From Algibacillus agarilyticus (GTDB lineage Bacteria; Pseudomonadota; Gammaproteobacteria; Enterobacterales; Alteromonadaceae): DNA of 60,190 nt. This document shows, piece after piece, positions 1 through 7,470 of this stretch. The stretch covers positions 1 to 60,190 of the forward strand of contig NZ_QMED01000025.1 in assembly GCF_003286125.1 (NCBI RefSeq), written 5' to 3'. How positions within the stretch are numbered: position 1 is the first letter of the stretch; each line of letters begins with the position of its first letter. Position numbers and translations under genes: made by a program. Under the pieces are notes generated by a model. That model had not been told where the DNA came from, did not search any database, and saw nothing but the letters and a program-made list of their open reading frames with translations.

Positions 1-1
1 G

Positions 2-541
2 ACCGTTTACGCGCCGAATTTACTGAAGCGGCAATTTAACCCACCGACGTATAATACTCATTGGGTAGGTGACATTACCTATATAAAATCACATCAAGGG
101 TGGAGCTATTTAGCGTGTGTACTTGATTTAGGGACTAAAGAAATTGTTGGATATGCATTATCAAGCCAACCAAATTCAGAATTAGCGATTGCAGCCTTAA
201 ATAACGCAATACAACGTCAAAGACCGAATACAGGGGAGCTCATGTTTCATTCTGATCAAGGGTGCCAGTATTCAGCCAACTTATTCAGAGAAAAGCTAAA
301 GAGTTTAGGCATTAAACAAAGTATGAGTCGCAGAGGAAATTGCTGGGATAATGCGGTGATGGAACGATTTTTTAGAAGTTTAAAAACTGAAAAATTAAAC
401 CCGTTAACCTTTACTGATCACAACTCGGTTGTTAATGTGGTTGAACAATATATCCGGTTCTACAATTACAAACGAAGGCATTCGGCATTAGATTATCAGA
501 CGCCTCATCAAAAATATAATGAGTTAAAAAAAGCGGCTTAA
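2..541 (+). mobile_element. IS3-family transposase OrfB, 5'-truncated by window edge
   Basis: The frame is open from the first bases of the window to a TAA at 539-541, so the gene begins outside. It is the catalytic half of an IS3-type transposase (rve integrase core, DDE). The first Asp lies in the VGDITYI motif, the second in HSDQG and the Glu in MERFFRSLK, followed by the family's typical C-terminal stretch with FYNYKRRH. OrfB acts with OrfA, made by frameshifting, to excise and insert the element; OrfA is not visible here. An ATG at 242 gives only a partial internal reading and is not the true start. The likely right inverted repeat follows at about 547-570. Confidence 0.93.
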
Positions 542-546
542 AATCT

Positions 547-570
547 CTCCAGAAATACTTGACCACTACA
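547..570. repeat. Probable right terminal inverted repeat of the IS3 element
   Basis: Just after the transposase stop, the sequence CTTGACCACTACA matches the style of ends of one IS3 subgroup, which begin TGTAGTGG on the other strand. The reading frame of a different, broken gene resumes directly after it. The left end is outside the window, so the repeat cannot be confirmed by pairing. Confidence 0.55.
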
Positions 571-572
571 AT

Positions 573-821
573 CACGATGGTTATACATGGTCTGGTATTG
601 GGGCTTTTATTCTCATTGTTCCTGTACCTCTAGCATTACCCAGCGGAAATGATGAAACTAAAATTTACTTTAAAAAAAACCAAAGTATAAAGTTAACTTC
701 AGAGTATGGTGAAATGACAGGAATGTTCGGCTATATGTGCGGTAGTAATGAGTGTGGCTTTACGGCAGGTGCTGTAAATACAGACAAAAAAAGAACTATT
801 CCCATTACTTGGTGTAAGTAA
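573..821 (+). pseudogene. 3' remnant of a gene interrupted by the IS3 element
   Basis: An open frame runs from the edge of the IS to a TAA at 819-821 and has no start codon of its own near the junction. It encodes about 82 residues beginning HDGYTWSGIG, with a hydrophobic stretch (GAFILIVPVPLALP) near the start and a soluble tail containing three cysteines (MCGSNEC and the C of the final TWCK). The product is not recognised; it looks like the end of a small membrane-anchored or exported protein. The missing 5' part was probably displaced by IS insertion or deletion. It is followed by an attC-like end at 841-855. Confidence 0.5.
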
Positions 822-871
822 TTGAAATATCAAAAGCAATTTAAGCGGGCGTTTTATAACTACTCGCAAGT

Positions 872-1399
872 TTGCCAGTGTTATCGATCTCATGGAGAGA
901 TGAAATTAGTAAATTAATCACAAAAGAGCACAAGCTATTATTGGTTCTAGCTGTATCCATGCTTATTGCAATTTTTATTGTTAAATGGGCAAATGAAGAT
1001 AGCCCTATTTATAGACCACTAATTCAAGACATGCGTTTGGTTGACTCAGTTACAATCGCGGACGTATTAGACCAAGAAAGTATTCATTACTACGCCGATG
1101 TTAAAAACCATATGCTTTACGTCAACCAAGAACAATCAGAGCTAGCTCGTGTTTCACTGGCTAAAATTGGTATTGTCATTGAATACCCTGAAATTACTAA
1201 GCACACAGATCTGAATAAAGCTTACGATGAATTCATTAAACAAAAAAAGATGGATGCGGAAACTGGAAAAATATGGCAAAGACCTTGGTTCTTTAAATTA
1301 GTTAAGTTGGTTATGGGCGCATTAGTTATTATTATTTTAATTCTTGCAGTAGTTCGTCCGGCACTAGCATCAATAATTTATGAAGAAGACGAAAAGTAG
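872..1399 (+). CDS. Mini-FliF: truncated flagellar MS-ring-like membrane protein (copy 1)
   Basis: This 175-residue protein has the architecture of FliF with its centre removed. It has a transmembrane helix at about 22-39 ending near KWA, a ring-building-motif-1-like domain at about 45-105 (YRPLIQDMRLVDSVTIADVL, then SELARVSLAKIGI), a short linker, and a C-terminal segment QRPWFFKLVKLVMG...VVRPAL that mirrors the second membrane helix of FliF. The RBM2/RBM3 domains, the beta-collar and the FliG-binding tail are absent. The frame opens after a stop at 857-859, so the start must be TTG 872 or GTG 878; neither has a good ribosome site, so expression is uncertain. A paralogue is at 13008-13550. 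No flagellar genes adjoin it. The FliF relation is a call from remembered family patterns; the function is unknown. Confidence 0.7.
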   Translation: MPVLSISWRDEISKLITKEHKLLLVLAVSMLIAIFIVKWANEDSPIYRPLIQDMRLVDSVTIADVLDQESIHYYADVKNHMLYVNQEQSELARVSLAKIGIVIEYPEITKHTDLNKAYDEFIKQKKMDAETGKIWQRPWFFKLVKLVMGALVIIILILAVVRPALASIIYEEDEK

Positions 1400-1403
1400 T
1401 TAT

Positions 1404-1450
1404 CACTCATGCAGGACAGGCACTCATAAATCTATGATTTTATTTTAAGT
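1404..1450. repeat. Dispersed intergenic repeat A, copy 1
   Basis: This stretch (CTCATGCAGGACAGGCACT, then ATAAA-CTATGATTTTATTT) recurs at 3321-3372 and, more diverged, at 8209-8262, each time after a gene end in the accessory zone. It has no coding potential. The rest of the 325-bp gap (1451-1724) holds no gene that I can support, only an AT-rich tract and the palindrome at 1655-1709. Confidence 0.7.
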
Positions 1451-1654
1451 CATCACATAGAGTGCACACAGGAAATTCGAGTGACAACCCCCGATAAAAA
1501 TAGTATTTATCTACAACTCCCGTTCTTTACTCCCCCTATTCAAGAAAATGTGCAAGTTGTGCATTTTTACCTTTGATAAATTTTTCACCTGCAAATAAAC
1601 AATATAAATAGCAATGTGTTAGCTTATTTGCTAAAAATACAGCAAGTATAAAAA

Positions 1655-1709
1655 ATGCGCGCAGATTTAACAGGAAAATGCGTAAATCGCGCACTATTAA
1701 GCGTTATGT
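1655..1709. other. Palindrome ending in GCGTTATG, possible degenerate attC site
   Basis: GCGCGCAGATTTA pairs with TAAATCGCGCAC, and the right side ends in AGCGTTATGT, which resembles the integron R' core (GTTRRRY). A gene starts 16 bases later, as cassette genes usually do. The left-hand inverse core (an AAC-type box) is missing, so this is only a candidate. Confidence 0.3.
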
Positions 1710-1724
1710 TTTAAGAAAATCTAT

Positions 1725-2174
1725 ATGACTAATTTGAAAAAAATTTATGTAATGACGTTCAATCTTTTTATTATATTTTCAGCTTATGGTTCATCTCAAA
1801 TAACTCTCCAACCAAGTGAAGCTAAAAATATCAATGATTATTTAAAGCAGCCGGAACCTCTATTACTGTTCAAACAACTTTCCAAATCCGGCGAGCTAAA
1901 AGATTTCAAAAGTAAAATGTTGGAGACATGTAGCGACGAAAAAAAACGTATTAATGGCTTTTGCGAATGCTTTAAACAAGACTTTACCAAACTAACAGAA
2001 AAAGAGATATTTTTTAGCCAAATGTACCTAACTGAAATACAGGAAAACCTTACTAAAGCTATGGGAGCTGGCGACAATAAAGCTTTAGGTGAAGCTATGA
2101 AAAAAATGAATCAAACACCGATAGGGGTTATCGAACAAAAATGCAAAATAGCTCTGAGTAAAATTAAAACATAA
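1725..2174 (+). CDS. Small exported cysteine-containing protein of unknown function (cassette gene)
   Basis: This is a 149-residue protein with a probable signal peptide (lysines, then a hydrophobic run MTFNLFIIFSAYG). The mature part is helical and charged and has four cysteines (ETCSDEK, GFCECFK, EQKCKIA), possibly forming two disulfides in the periplasm. I do not recognise the family. The gene starts shortly after a GTTATG core-like box at 1703 and its stop codon overlaps the start of a clear attC-like site (2171-2269), the classic arrangement of an integron gene cassette. No strong ribosome site is visible. Confidence 0.7.
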   Translation: MTNLKKIYVMTFNLFIIFSAYGSSQITLQPSEAKNINDYLKQPEPLLLFKQLSKSGELKDFKSKMLETCSDEKKRINGFCECFKQDFTKLTEKEIFFSQMYLTEIQENLTKAMGAGDNKALGEAMKKMNQTPIGVIEQKCKIALSKIKT

Positions 2175-2269
2175 CAATCGTATTAACGCTCGGACTAATA
2201 AAGCTTGGCTTGGTTCGTGCATCACCAATTATAGCCAAGCTCTATTAGCCTGTTATGCGGGCGTTGAGG
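2171..2269 (+). other. Integron attC recombination site (predicted)
   Basis: The site begins ATAACAA at the stop codon of the preceding gene and ends GCGGGCGTTGAG, matching the inverse core and core boxes of attC sites. Between them, CTAATAAAGCTTGGCT pairs with AGCCAAGCTCTATTAG with a single mismatch, giving the long imperfect hairpin expected of a folded attC. The length of about 99 bp is in the usual range. Confidence 0.75.
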
Positions 2270-2442
2270 CTGTAGAATTACTCAAAATGATAATTTTTAT
2301 GGCTTTTTGTATGCGCAGAGAGTCGCTTTAAATGTGTTTTTAGCTCAATATTGCCCTAGATTTCACATAGAAGCGCAATTTAGAGCTTAATTTTAATGAT
2401 TTTTATGAGCTGTTTTTTCTAAAAGAGAAATTCTACAGGCTC
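2266..2442. repeat. 177-bp non-coding repeat, copy 1, with inverted ends
   Basis: This unit starts GAGGCTGTAGAATTACTC and ends GAGAAATTCTACAGGCTC, so its ends form an imperfect inverted repeat of about 18 bp. It is followed by GTT and then by a second nearly identical copy. No open frame of note is present. It starts right at the core of the preceding attC site. Confidence 0.8.
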
Positions 2443-2445
2443 GTT

Positions 2446-2621
2446 GAGGCTGTAGAATTACTCAATATAATAATTTTTAGGCTTTTTGTATGCGCAGAGG
2501 GTCGCTGTAAATGTGTTTTTCGCTCAATATCGCCCTAGATTACACATAGAAGCGCAATTTAGAGCTTAATTTTAATGATTTTTATGAGCTGTTTTTTCTA
2601 AAATAGAAATTCTACAGGCTC
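2446..2621. repeat. 176-bp non-coding repeat, copy 2 (tandem)
   Basis: This is a tandem copy of 2266-2442 with a handful of substitutions, bounded by GTT on the left (2443-2445) and GTTAG on the right (2622). The GTT at each junction resembles the integron crossover core, so the two units could be consecutive non-coding cassettes; a miniature inverted-repeat element is the other reading. A truncated third copy lies at 3214-3316. Confidence 0.8.
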
Positions 2622-2649
2622 GTTAGTTTTTCACAAAGGATTGGTGTAA

Positions 2650-3114
2650 ATGTTCAAGAAAATAATTATTCTCATATCTACAGCGTTATTTCTTTTAGGT
2701 TGTAATGCAACAGGACCCAAATTCACAGAACTAGAAAGTTTAGACACGAACCAAGCTAAGGTTTATGTTTATCGACCTTGGGCTATGTTAGATGGTGCTG
2801 CCGCACCAACAGTCCAAGTAGATGGGTCAGATCGTTTTGATCTAAGTAATGGTGGATATGAAATTATTACTTTAACTCCAGGTATTCATAAACTCACTGT
2901 TAAAAAAGGCGCGTTTATGTCTAACTGGCGTGCTGATGAAATGAATATCGAATACAAATTTGAAGCAAATAAAAACTACTTTGTTCGTTTATCTGCGGAA
3001 TTACAAGATGTAGGTGTGTATGGCAGTGTAATATCTATCTCTGGTAGTTACGGCTTTGCGTTAATCAAAGAATCGTTTGCTATTAATGAACTGAAAGAAG
3101 TTAAGAAAAACTAA
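2650..3114 (+). CDS. DUF2846-like lipoprotein (cassette gene)
   Basis: This 154-residue lipoprotein has signal peptide MFKKIIILISTALFLLGC with the lipobox LLGC, so Cys18 is the likely lipidation site. The mature part (KVYVYRPWAM..., TPGIHKLTVK, NYFVRLSAE) has the short beta-sandwich pattern of DUF2846 proteins, whose role is unknown. An AAAGGA ribosome site lies 9 bases before the ATG. The gene is followed directly by a well-formed attC-like site at its stop codon, so it reads as an integron cassette gene. The family assignment comes from pattern memory. Confidence 0.75.
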   Translation: MFKKIIILISTALFLLGCNATGPKFTELESLDTNQAKVYVYRPWAMLDGAAAPTVQVDGSDRFDLSNGGYEIITLTPGIHKLTVKKGAFMSNWRADEMNIEYKFEANKNYFVRLSAELQDVGVYGSVISISGSYGFALIKESFAINELKEVKKN

Positions 3115-3216
3115 CAACTATAAGCTGTTCAAGCGGGACTGCTAAAGTTTGGCTCGGTTTCGCTTCGCTACACATTTTAGCCAAACATTAACCAGCCCCT
3201 TAATATGGCGTTAAGA
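3112..3216 (+). other. Integron attC recombination site (predicted)
   Basis: The site opens with TAACAACTAT overlapping the stop codon, contains TTCAAGCGGGACTGC on the left and ACCAGCCCCTTAA on the right, and closes with GGCGTTAAG. GTTTGGCT and AGCCAAAC form the inner stem. This closely follows the layout of Vibrio-type repeats (AAGxGGGACTG / CAGCCCCTTA / GCGTTA). It is about 101-105 bp long. Confidence 0.8.
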
Positions 3217-3316
3217 CTTTAGAATTACTCAAAATGATAACGTTTATGGCTTTTTGTATGCGCAGAGAGTCGCTTTAAATGTATTTTTCGCTCAATATCG
3301 CCCTAGATTACACATT
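3214..3316. repeat. Truncated third copy of the 177-bp repeat
   Basis: TAGAATTACTCAAAATGATAA onward matches the left two thirds of 2266-2442, again starting at an attC core. It breaks off at TAGATTACACAT, where repeat A begins almost at once, pointing to a recombination junction. Confidence 0.7.
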
Positions 3317-3320
3317 GGAC

Positions 3321-3372
3321 ACTCATGCAGGACAGGCACTAATAAACCTATGATTTTATTTAATTTTAAGTG
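3321..3372. repeat. Dispersed intergenic repeat A, copy 2
   Basis: ACTCATGCAGGACAGGCACT followed by AATAAACCTATGATTTTATTTAA matches 1404-1450 and 8209-8262. It lies between the truncated 177-bp repeat and the end of the LysR gene. Confidence 0.7.
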
Positions 3373-3447
3373 TCAATCAAGCCTGTCTTAGTCGATTTTA
3401 CAGTCTTTTAAAGGGCATTTATAACCGCTAAAGCCGTGATTAAAAAA

Positions 3448-4350
3448 TTAATTAAAAGCGGTTTGCTTACTGAGGTTTAGTGCTAATAAATCAATAAAAC
3501 TTCTTACTTTTGCAGAGGACAGCCTATCTTCTCGGTGAATAATATTAATAGGGAAAGCTGGTTGCTCAAAGGATTCAAGGACAAATTTAAGCTTATTATT
3601 TTGTAGTTCACTTGCCACTTGATATGAAATTACACGCGTAATACCAAAGCCTGCCAATGCTGCGTTAACTGCGGCTTGGTTGGTGCTTACTTTGAGTCTT
3701 GAGTTAATGTGGTAATTAATCAGCTTCCCATTGTCAGTAAATTTCCAATCCTGATTAAGGCTTCCAACTTGCGTTTCAATTAGTGAGTGGGAGTCTAGTT
3801 CTGAGAAGTGCTGAGGTATGCCGTTTTTTTCTAGGTACTCAGGTGATGCAACAAGTGCTAGTCGAGCAGAACCAACCTTTTTTGCTCGCATTGACGAATC
3901 AGGTAACTCACCAATTCGAACTCCTACATCATAGCCTTCTTCCAGCATATTGACGATGCGATCCAAAAAGACGGCATTTACGTTCGTTTTTGGGTGCGTA
4001 TTTAAATATTCTAATACCGAAGGTAAAACATATTGTTGACCAAATAATACGGGTGCCGTAACGCTGATGCTGCCTTGAGGTGAAGCATTTATGCCTTGGA
4101 CGGCTTCATTGGCCAGTGAGATGTCATCTAAAATACGTTTTACGTCATCCAAATAACGCAACCCTGCCTCGGTAGCTCTTACATACCTAGTGGTACGGTT
4201 AAATAATTTAACCGACAAACGCTCTTCTAGTGTTGCAATCGCGCGCGTTACCGTTGGTGGTGACATGTTTAAACGGCGGCTAGCAGCAGCAAACCCTTGT
4301 TCTTCTGCAACGGCAACAAATACAGACATTAATTGTATTTGATCTAACAT
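3448..4350 (-). CDS. LysR-family transcriptional regulator
   Basis: This 300-residue protein has the standard LysR layout: an N-terminal winged helix-turn-helix (residues 1-60, AVAEEQGFAAASRRLNMSPP, then TRAIATLEERL) and a C-terminal ligand-binding domain (about 90-295). The sequence falls in the branch with the RTTRYVRATEAG motif, whose members usually control neighbouring oxidoreductases. It is divergent from the AhpD-like gene at 4483 and probably regulates that gene and the reductase behind it. A palindromic T-N11-A-type candidate operator lies at 4353-4382. Length is typical and the gene looks intact. Confidence 0.93.
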   Translation of the reverse strand: MLDQIQLMSVFVAVAEEQGFAAASRRLNMSPPTVTRAIATLEERLSVKLFNRTTRYVRATEAGLRYLDDVKRILDDISLANEAVQGINASPQGSISVTAPVLFGQQYVLPSVLEYLNTHPKTNVNAVFLDRIVNMLEEGYDVGVRIGELPDSSMRAKKVGSARLALVASPEYLEKNGIPQHFSELDSHSLIETQVGSLNQDWKFTDNGKLINYHINSRLKVSTNQAAVNAALAGFGITRVISYQVASELQNNKLKFVLESFEQPAFPINIIHREDRLSSAKVRSFIDLLALNLSKQTAFN

Positions 4351-4352
4351 TG

Positions 4353-4382
4353 ATTATTCCAATTATTGAAATAATTAATTGT
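4353..4382. promoter_or_regulatory. Candidate LysR operator between divergent genes
   Basis: CAATTATTGAAATAATTAATTG is close to a perfect palindrome, with the form of a LysR box, and lies immediately upstream of the regulator's start and about 100 bp before the divergent gene. Binding is inferred from position and symmetry only. Confidence 0.4.
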
Positions 4383-4482
4383 ATATCGTGGATATTCTTA
4401 ATGAAAGTGATTTGTAGCAAACTAGCTCTACTCCTGAATGAGGAGAATAAGGCAACTTAATATTTTAATAGAGGATTTAATC

Positions 4483-5028
4483 ATGAGCAGAATTAACTTA
4501 GTAACAACAGAGCAGGCAAACGAACAGCAACAAGCATTATTTAGCGCAATTGAGCAGCAGCTCGGTGTAGTGCCAAACTTTTTAAAGGTATTTGCAAATT
4601 CACCCGCAGCTTTAACAGCGTTCTTAGGGTTACATAGCATTGCTAATGAAGGTGAGTTAGAAGGCAAAACAAAAGAGCGTATCGCTTTGGGCTTAGCTGA
4701 GCAAAATGCTTGTCAGTATTGTGTATCCGCACACACTGCTATTGGCAAAAGTGCAGGGTTATCAGGTGACGAAATGTTAGCTAACCGCGCAGGCGGGAGC
4801 CAAGATGCTAAAGCAGCAGTTGCGGTGAAATTTGCTCGTTCATTGGCAGAACATAACGGTGATGTAACAACGGCTGAATTATTAGAGATTCGAAATGCTG
4901 GTTATTCAGATGCTGAAATTGTAGAAATCATTACTCATGTTGGGATGAATGTTTTAACCAACATCTTAGGAAAGGCGAGCCGTGTAGCAATCGATTTTCC
5001 TACAATTGAATTACAAAAAGCGTCTTAA
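4483..5028 (+). CDS. Carboxymuconolactone decarboxylase / AhpD-like peroxidase-related protein
   Basis: I start the gene at ATG 4483 (MSRINLVTTEQ) because AGAGGA lies 7 bases upstream; an earlier in-frame ATG at 4438 lacks such a site. The 181-residue product has the AhpD/CMD core with the redox motif CQYCVSAH (Cys-x2-Cys with His three residues on), as in alkylhydroperoxidase-like disulfide reductases. It is cytoplasmic. It sits between the divergent LysR gene and a flavin/iron-sulfur reductase that could feed it electrons, which suggests a role against reactive electrophiles or peroxides. The substrate cannot be told from sequence. Confidence 0.9.
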   Translation: MSRINLVTTEQANEQQQALFSAIEQQLGVVPNFLKVFANSPAALTAFLGLHSIANEGELEGKTKERIALGLAEQNACQYCVSAHTAIGKSAGLSGDEMLANRAGGSQDAKAAVAVKFARSLAEHNGDVTTAELLEIRNAGYSDAEIVEIITHVGMNVLTNILGKASRVAIDFPTIELQKAS

Positions 5029-5116
5029 GCAACGTAATCGACACAATATAAAGAAATGCCATTAAAGAGGGGCAATCTCCTCTTTACTCATACTTCTAAA
5101 TTTGGAGGATATTTTT

Positions 5117-6709
5117 ATGGCCCATCAATATGCACAAATTGCGTTTACTCAATCAGTAAGACAAGTTCAAGAAGAGCAAAATAGCCGCTCAGGCTATGCA
5201 AGTATGGACACGGGAGAAGATTATAATTACTTGATCTCACAAGAAGAAAGTAACTTTATTCAAGCGCGTGACAGTTTCTATATGGCAAGTGTTAGCGAAA
5301 CTGACTGGCCTTATGTACAACATCGGGGTGGACCAAAAGGGTTTCTCAAAGTTATTGATGAGCGAACGATAGGTTTCGCAGATTATAAAGGTAATCGTCA
5401 GTACGTTAGCACTGGAAATTTTAGAACAAATGACAAAGTGTCACTTATTTTAATGGATTATCCCAACCGACGGCGTTTAAAAATTGTTGGGCATATTACG
5501 TTAGTTGATGAAGCCGATTGGGAGACGTTAGCATCACTAGAAGATGATCACTATCGGGCAAGGGTTGAGAGAGGTTTTATTATTAAGATCGCTGCTTTTG
5601 ATTGGAACTGCCCGCAGCATATTACTCCGAGATACAATGAATTAGAAGTATCAGCATTGATTGAACCACTCGAAAATCAAATAAAACAACTCAAAAATAA
5701 TGCGTTAAAACATCTACAGCCAGTACAAACTGCATTAGGTAATGGCGAGCTCCCCCTCGTTATATCTGGCGTTAGACAATTAACACCAGATATTCGTGCT
5801 TATGAGTTACGAGGAGTAGAAGGTCAAGCATTGCCCAAAATTTCTGCTGGCTCACATATTCAAGTACCAGTTGAACTCAGTGATGGTGAACTTGCTTGGC
5901 GAAATTATTCAATTAGCAGCAATCCAAATAGAACAGACTGCTATGAAATAGCGGTAAAACGCGAAGATAATGGTCGTGGCGGCTCTGTTGCTCTTCATCA
6001 ACAGTATTACTTAGGTTTAACATTGCATTGTAAAAGCCCACAGAACATGTTTTCTTTAGAGGATAATAACCAACATAGTGTATTGATTGCCGGAGGCATT
6101 GGCATAACGCCAATAAAGTCGATGGCACTCGCATTACTTGAAAAACATAAATCGTTTGAAGTGCATTATGCTGGCCGCTCAAAAAAAGACATGGCATACA
6201 CCGATAGATTAGTAAAGCAGTTAGAAGATAAACTCCATTTATACCCATCTCAAGAGGGGATGAAACTCTCAATAAAAGCACTTATTGAAAATTTTTCTGA
6301 GCAAAAAAAGCAATCAACCCATTTTTATTTTTGCGGGCCAGAATCAATGTTGACTGACTTAGTAAAAGTAACACAGGAACTTGGTATTGAAAAAGAAAGC
6401 GTTCATTACGAACAATTTTCAATAAATGTAGAACAATCAGCTGAAAAATGTGAATTAACGTTGACTCAATCTGGGGTGAACATTGAAGTTGAAAGCAATC
6501 AAACACTTTTAGAGGCTGTTTTAGCGGCAGGTGTACAAGTGCCATTTAGCTGTAAAACAGGCCAATGTAAAAGTTGTGTTGTACAAGCTACACCATCTGA
6601 AAATATACAACATAGAGACAATTGTCTTACTAGCCAAGAAAGAGCCTCGGGCAAAATGTGTTTGTGTGTTTCTAGGCCCAATGCCGACAAATTAACCATT
6701 GACTTATAA
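5117..6709 (+). CDS. Fused PNPOx-like / ferredoxin reductase / 2Fe-2S ferredoxin protein
   Basis: ATG 5117 has GGAGGA 7 bases upstream, so the in-frame TTG at 5102 is discarded. The 530-residue protein joins three parts: a pyridoxamine-5'-phosphate-oxidase-like flavin domain (about 35-190, VQHRGGPKGFLKVID), an FNR-type FAD/NAD module (about 210-425, with RNYSIS for FAD, GGIGITPIKSM and FYFCGPESM for NAD(P)H) and a plant-type ferredoxin (about 445-530, CKTGQCKSC plus a distal CLC). It probably passes electrons from NAD(P)H through flavin and the iron-sulfur cluster to a small-molecule acceptor. It follows the AhpD-like gene in the same direction and is likely under the same LysR regulator. Confidence 0.9.
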   Translation: MAHQYAQIAFTQSVRQVQEEQNSRSGYASMDTGEDYNYLISQEESNFIQARDSFYMASVSETDWPYVQHRGGPKGFLKVIDERTIGFADYKGNRQYVSTGNFRTNDKVSLILMDYPNRRRLKIVGHITLVDEADWETLASLEDDHYRARVERGFIIKIAAFDWNCPQHITPRYNELEVSALIEPLENQIKQLKNNALKHLQPVQTALGNGELPLVISGVRQLTPDIRAYELRGVEGQALPKISAGSHIQVPVELSDGELAWRNYSISSNPNRTDCYEIAVKREDNGRGGSVALHQQYYLGLTLHCKSPQNMFSLEDNNQHSVLIAGGIGITPIKSMALALLEKHKSFEVHYAGRSKKDMAYTDRLVKQLEDKLHLYPSQEGMKLSIKALIENFSEQKKQSTHFYFCGPESMLTDLVKVTQELGIEKESVHYEQFSINVEQSAEKCELTLTQSGVNIEVESNQTLLEAVLAAGVQVPFSCKTGQCKSCVVQATPSENIQHRDNCLTSQERASGKMCLCVSRPNADKLTIDL

Positions 6710-6743
6710 ACGGGCATCGAAGATGGACAGGCACTAATAAAGC

Positions 6744-6854
6744 GTTGCCATTTGCTAATCGTTAGCGTTTGATAACAATCAATTAAAAAAAGGGTGACAT
6801 TCCTAAAAAGGGGTTTTCACCTTATTAGTTTATGCCCATACTGGGTGTATAAAA
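6744..6854. repeat. Dispersed repeat B, copy 1
   Basis: GTTGCCATTTGCTAATCGTTA and the following hundred bases (GATAACAATCA, TTCACCT-ATTAGTTTATGCC) recur at 7274-7374 with about 80 per cent identity by eye. It is non-coding, and the two copies flank the small membrane-protein gene at 6972-7220. Confidence 0.7.
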
Positions 6855-6971
6855 AAGTAGCCAGTCGACCTACATAATCTGATTTATTTTGTAAAAAGAC
6901 GTAAAAACACAAGCGACCATACTCCGGCAATTACGACTGGTGTTGCAAGTACAAAAGGACATTGTGAATAA

Positions 6972-7220
6972 ATGAAAGTTGTGTATTCGAATAAGTGTAT
7001 GGCAGGTTTAGGTACTTTACCGCTGATGCTTTTTAGTATTTTGTTTCTTTCATTTTTGCCCTTAGTTTTAGGTTTTATTGTTGTTTTGGCAACGTTAATT
7101 TTCGGAACACTAGCTTATAATTATTTAGTGGCTAGAGAAGGCCTAGCGAATCAAGGTTATAGATTTGTCTTGTTTTTTACGTTTCCAATATTGTTGTGCT
7201 TTGCAGTCATGTACATATAA
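6972..7220 (+). CDS. Small membrane protein of unknown function
   Basis: This 82-residue protein has two or three hydrophobic segments (GTLPLMLFSILFLSFLPLVLG, then IVVLATLIFGTLAYNYLVA, and FVLFFTFPILLCFAVMYI at the end), joined by a short loop REGLANQGYR. It is probably an inner-membrane protein. The family is not recognised. It lies alone between two copies of repeat B, which suggests that it moved as a unit. An AAAGGA lies 12 bases before the ATG. Confidence 0.6.
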   Translation: MKVVYSNKCMAGLGTLPLMLFSILFLSFLPLVLGFIVVLATLIFGTLAYNYLVAREGLANQGYRFVLFFTFPILLCFAVMYI

Positions 7221-7273
7221 TCGAGTAACTAAGTGGATCTAGCCCCTACCCCCGAATACCTCGCGATTTTGCA

Positions 7274-7374
7274 GTTGCCATTTGCTAGTCGTTAGCGTTT
7301 AATAACAATCAGTTAAATAAACGGTGACCTTCTTACAAAGACTTCACCTCATTAGTTTATGCCATGCTGGGCGC
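7274..7374. repeat. Dispersed repeat B, copy 2
   Basis: This is the second copy of the repeat at 6744-6854: GTTGCCATTTGCTAGTCGTTA, then TAACAATCAGTTAAAT and CTCATTAGTTTATGCCATGC. Confidence 0.7.
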
Positions 7375-7384
7375 ACACAAACGT

Positions 7385-7456
7385 ATCAACATATCAACTA
7401 AAAACTTGGCTTGGTTCGAGCTTCGCTAATGATGGCCAGTTATGCGGGCGGTTACC
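7385..7456 (+). other. Degenerate attC-like site
   Basis: CTTGGCTTGGTTCG and GTTATGCGGGCGGTTAC are shared with the clear attC at 2171-2269, but the right stem arm (AGCCAAGCTCTATTAG) is almost wholly missing. It lies just before a gene start, where a cassette junction would be expected. Confidence 0.45.
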
Positions 7457-7470
7457 TTTCAAGGGGATCT

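Noticed and set aside
872-1399. Genuine flagellar FliF gene
   Set aside because: It is about one third of FliF's length, lacks RBM2/3 and the FliG-binding tail, and has no flagellar neighbours.
1451-1724. Possible small gene between the first mini-FliF and the next cassette gene
   Set aside because: No frame with a start, ribosome site and adequate length was found.
4438-4482. Longer N-terminus of the AhpD-like protein from ATG 4438
   Set aside because: The ribosome site AGAGGA and family length favour ATG 4483; the extra residues look non-native.
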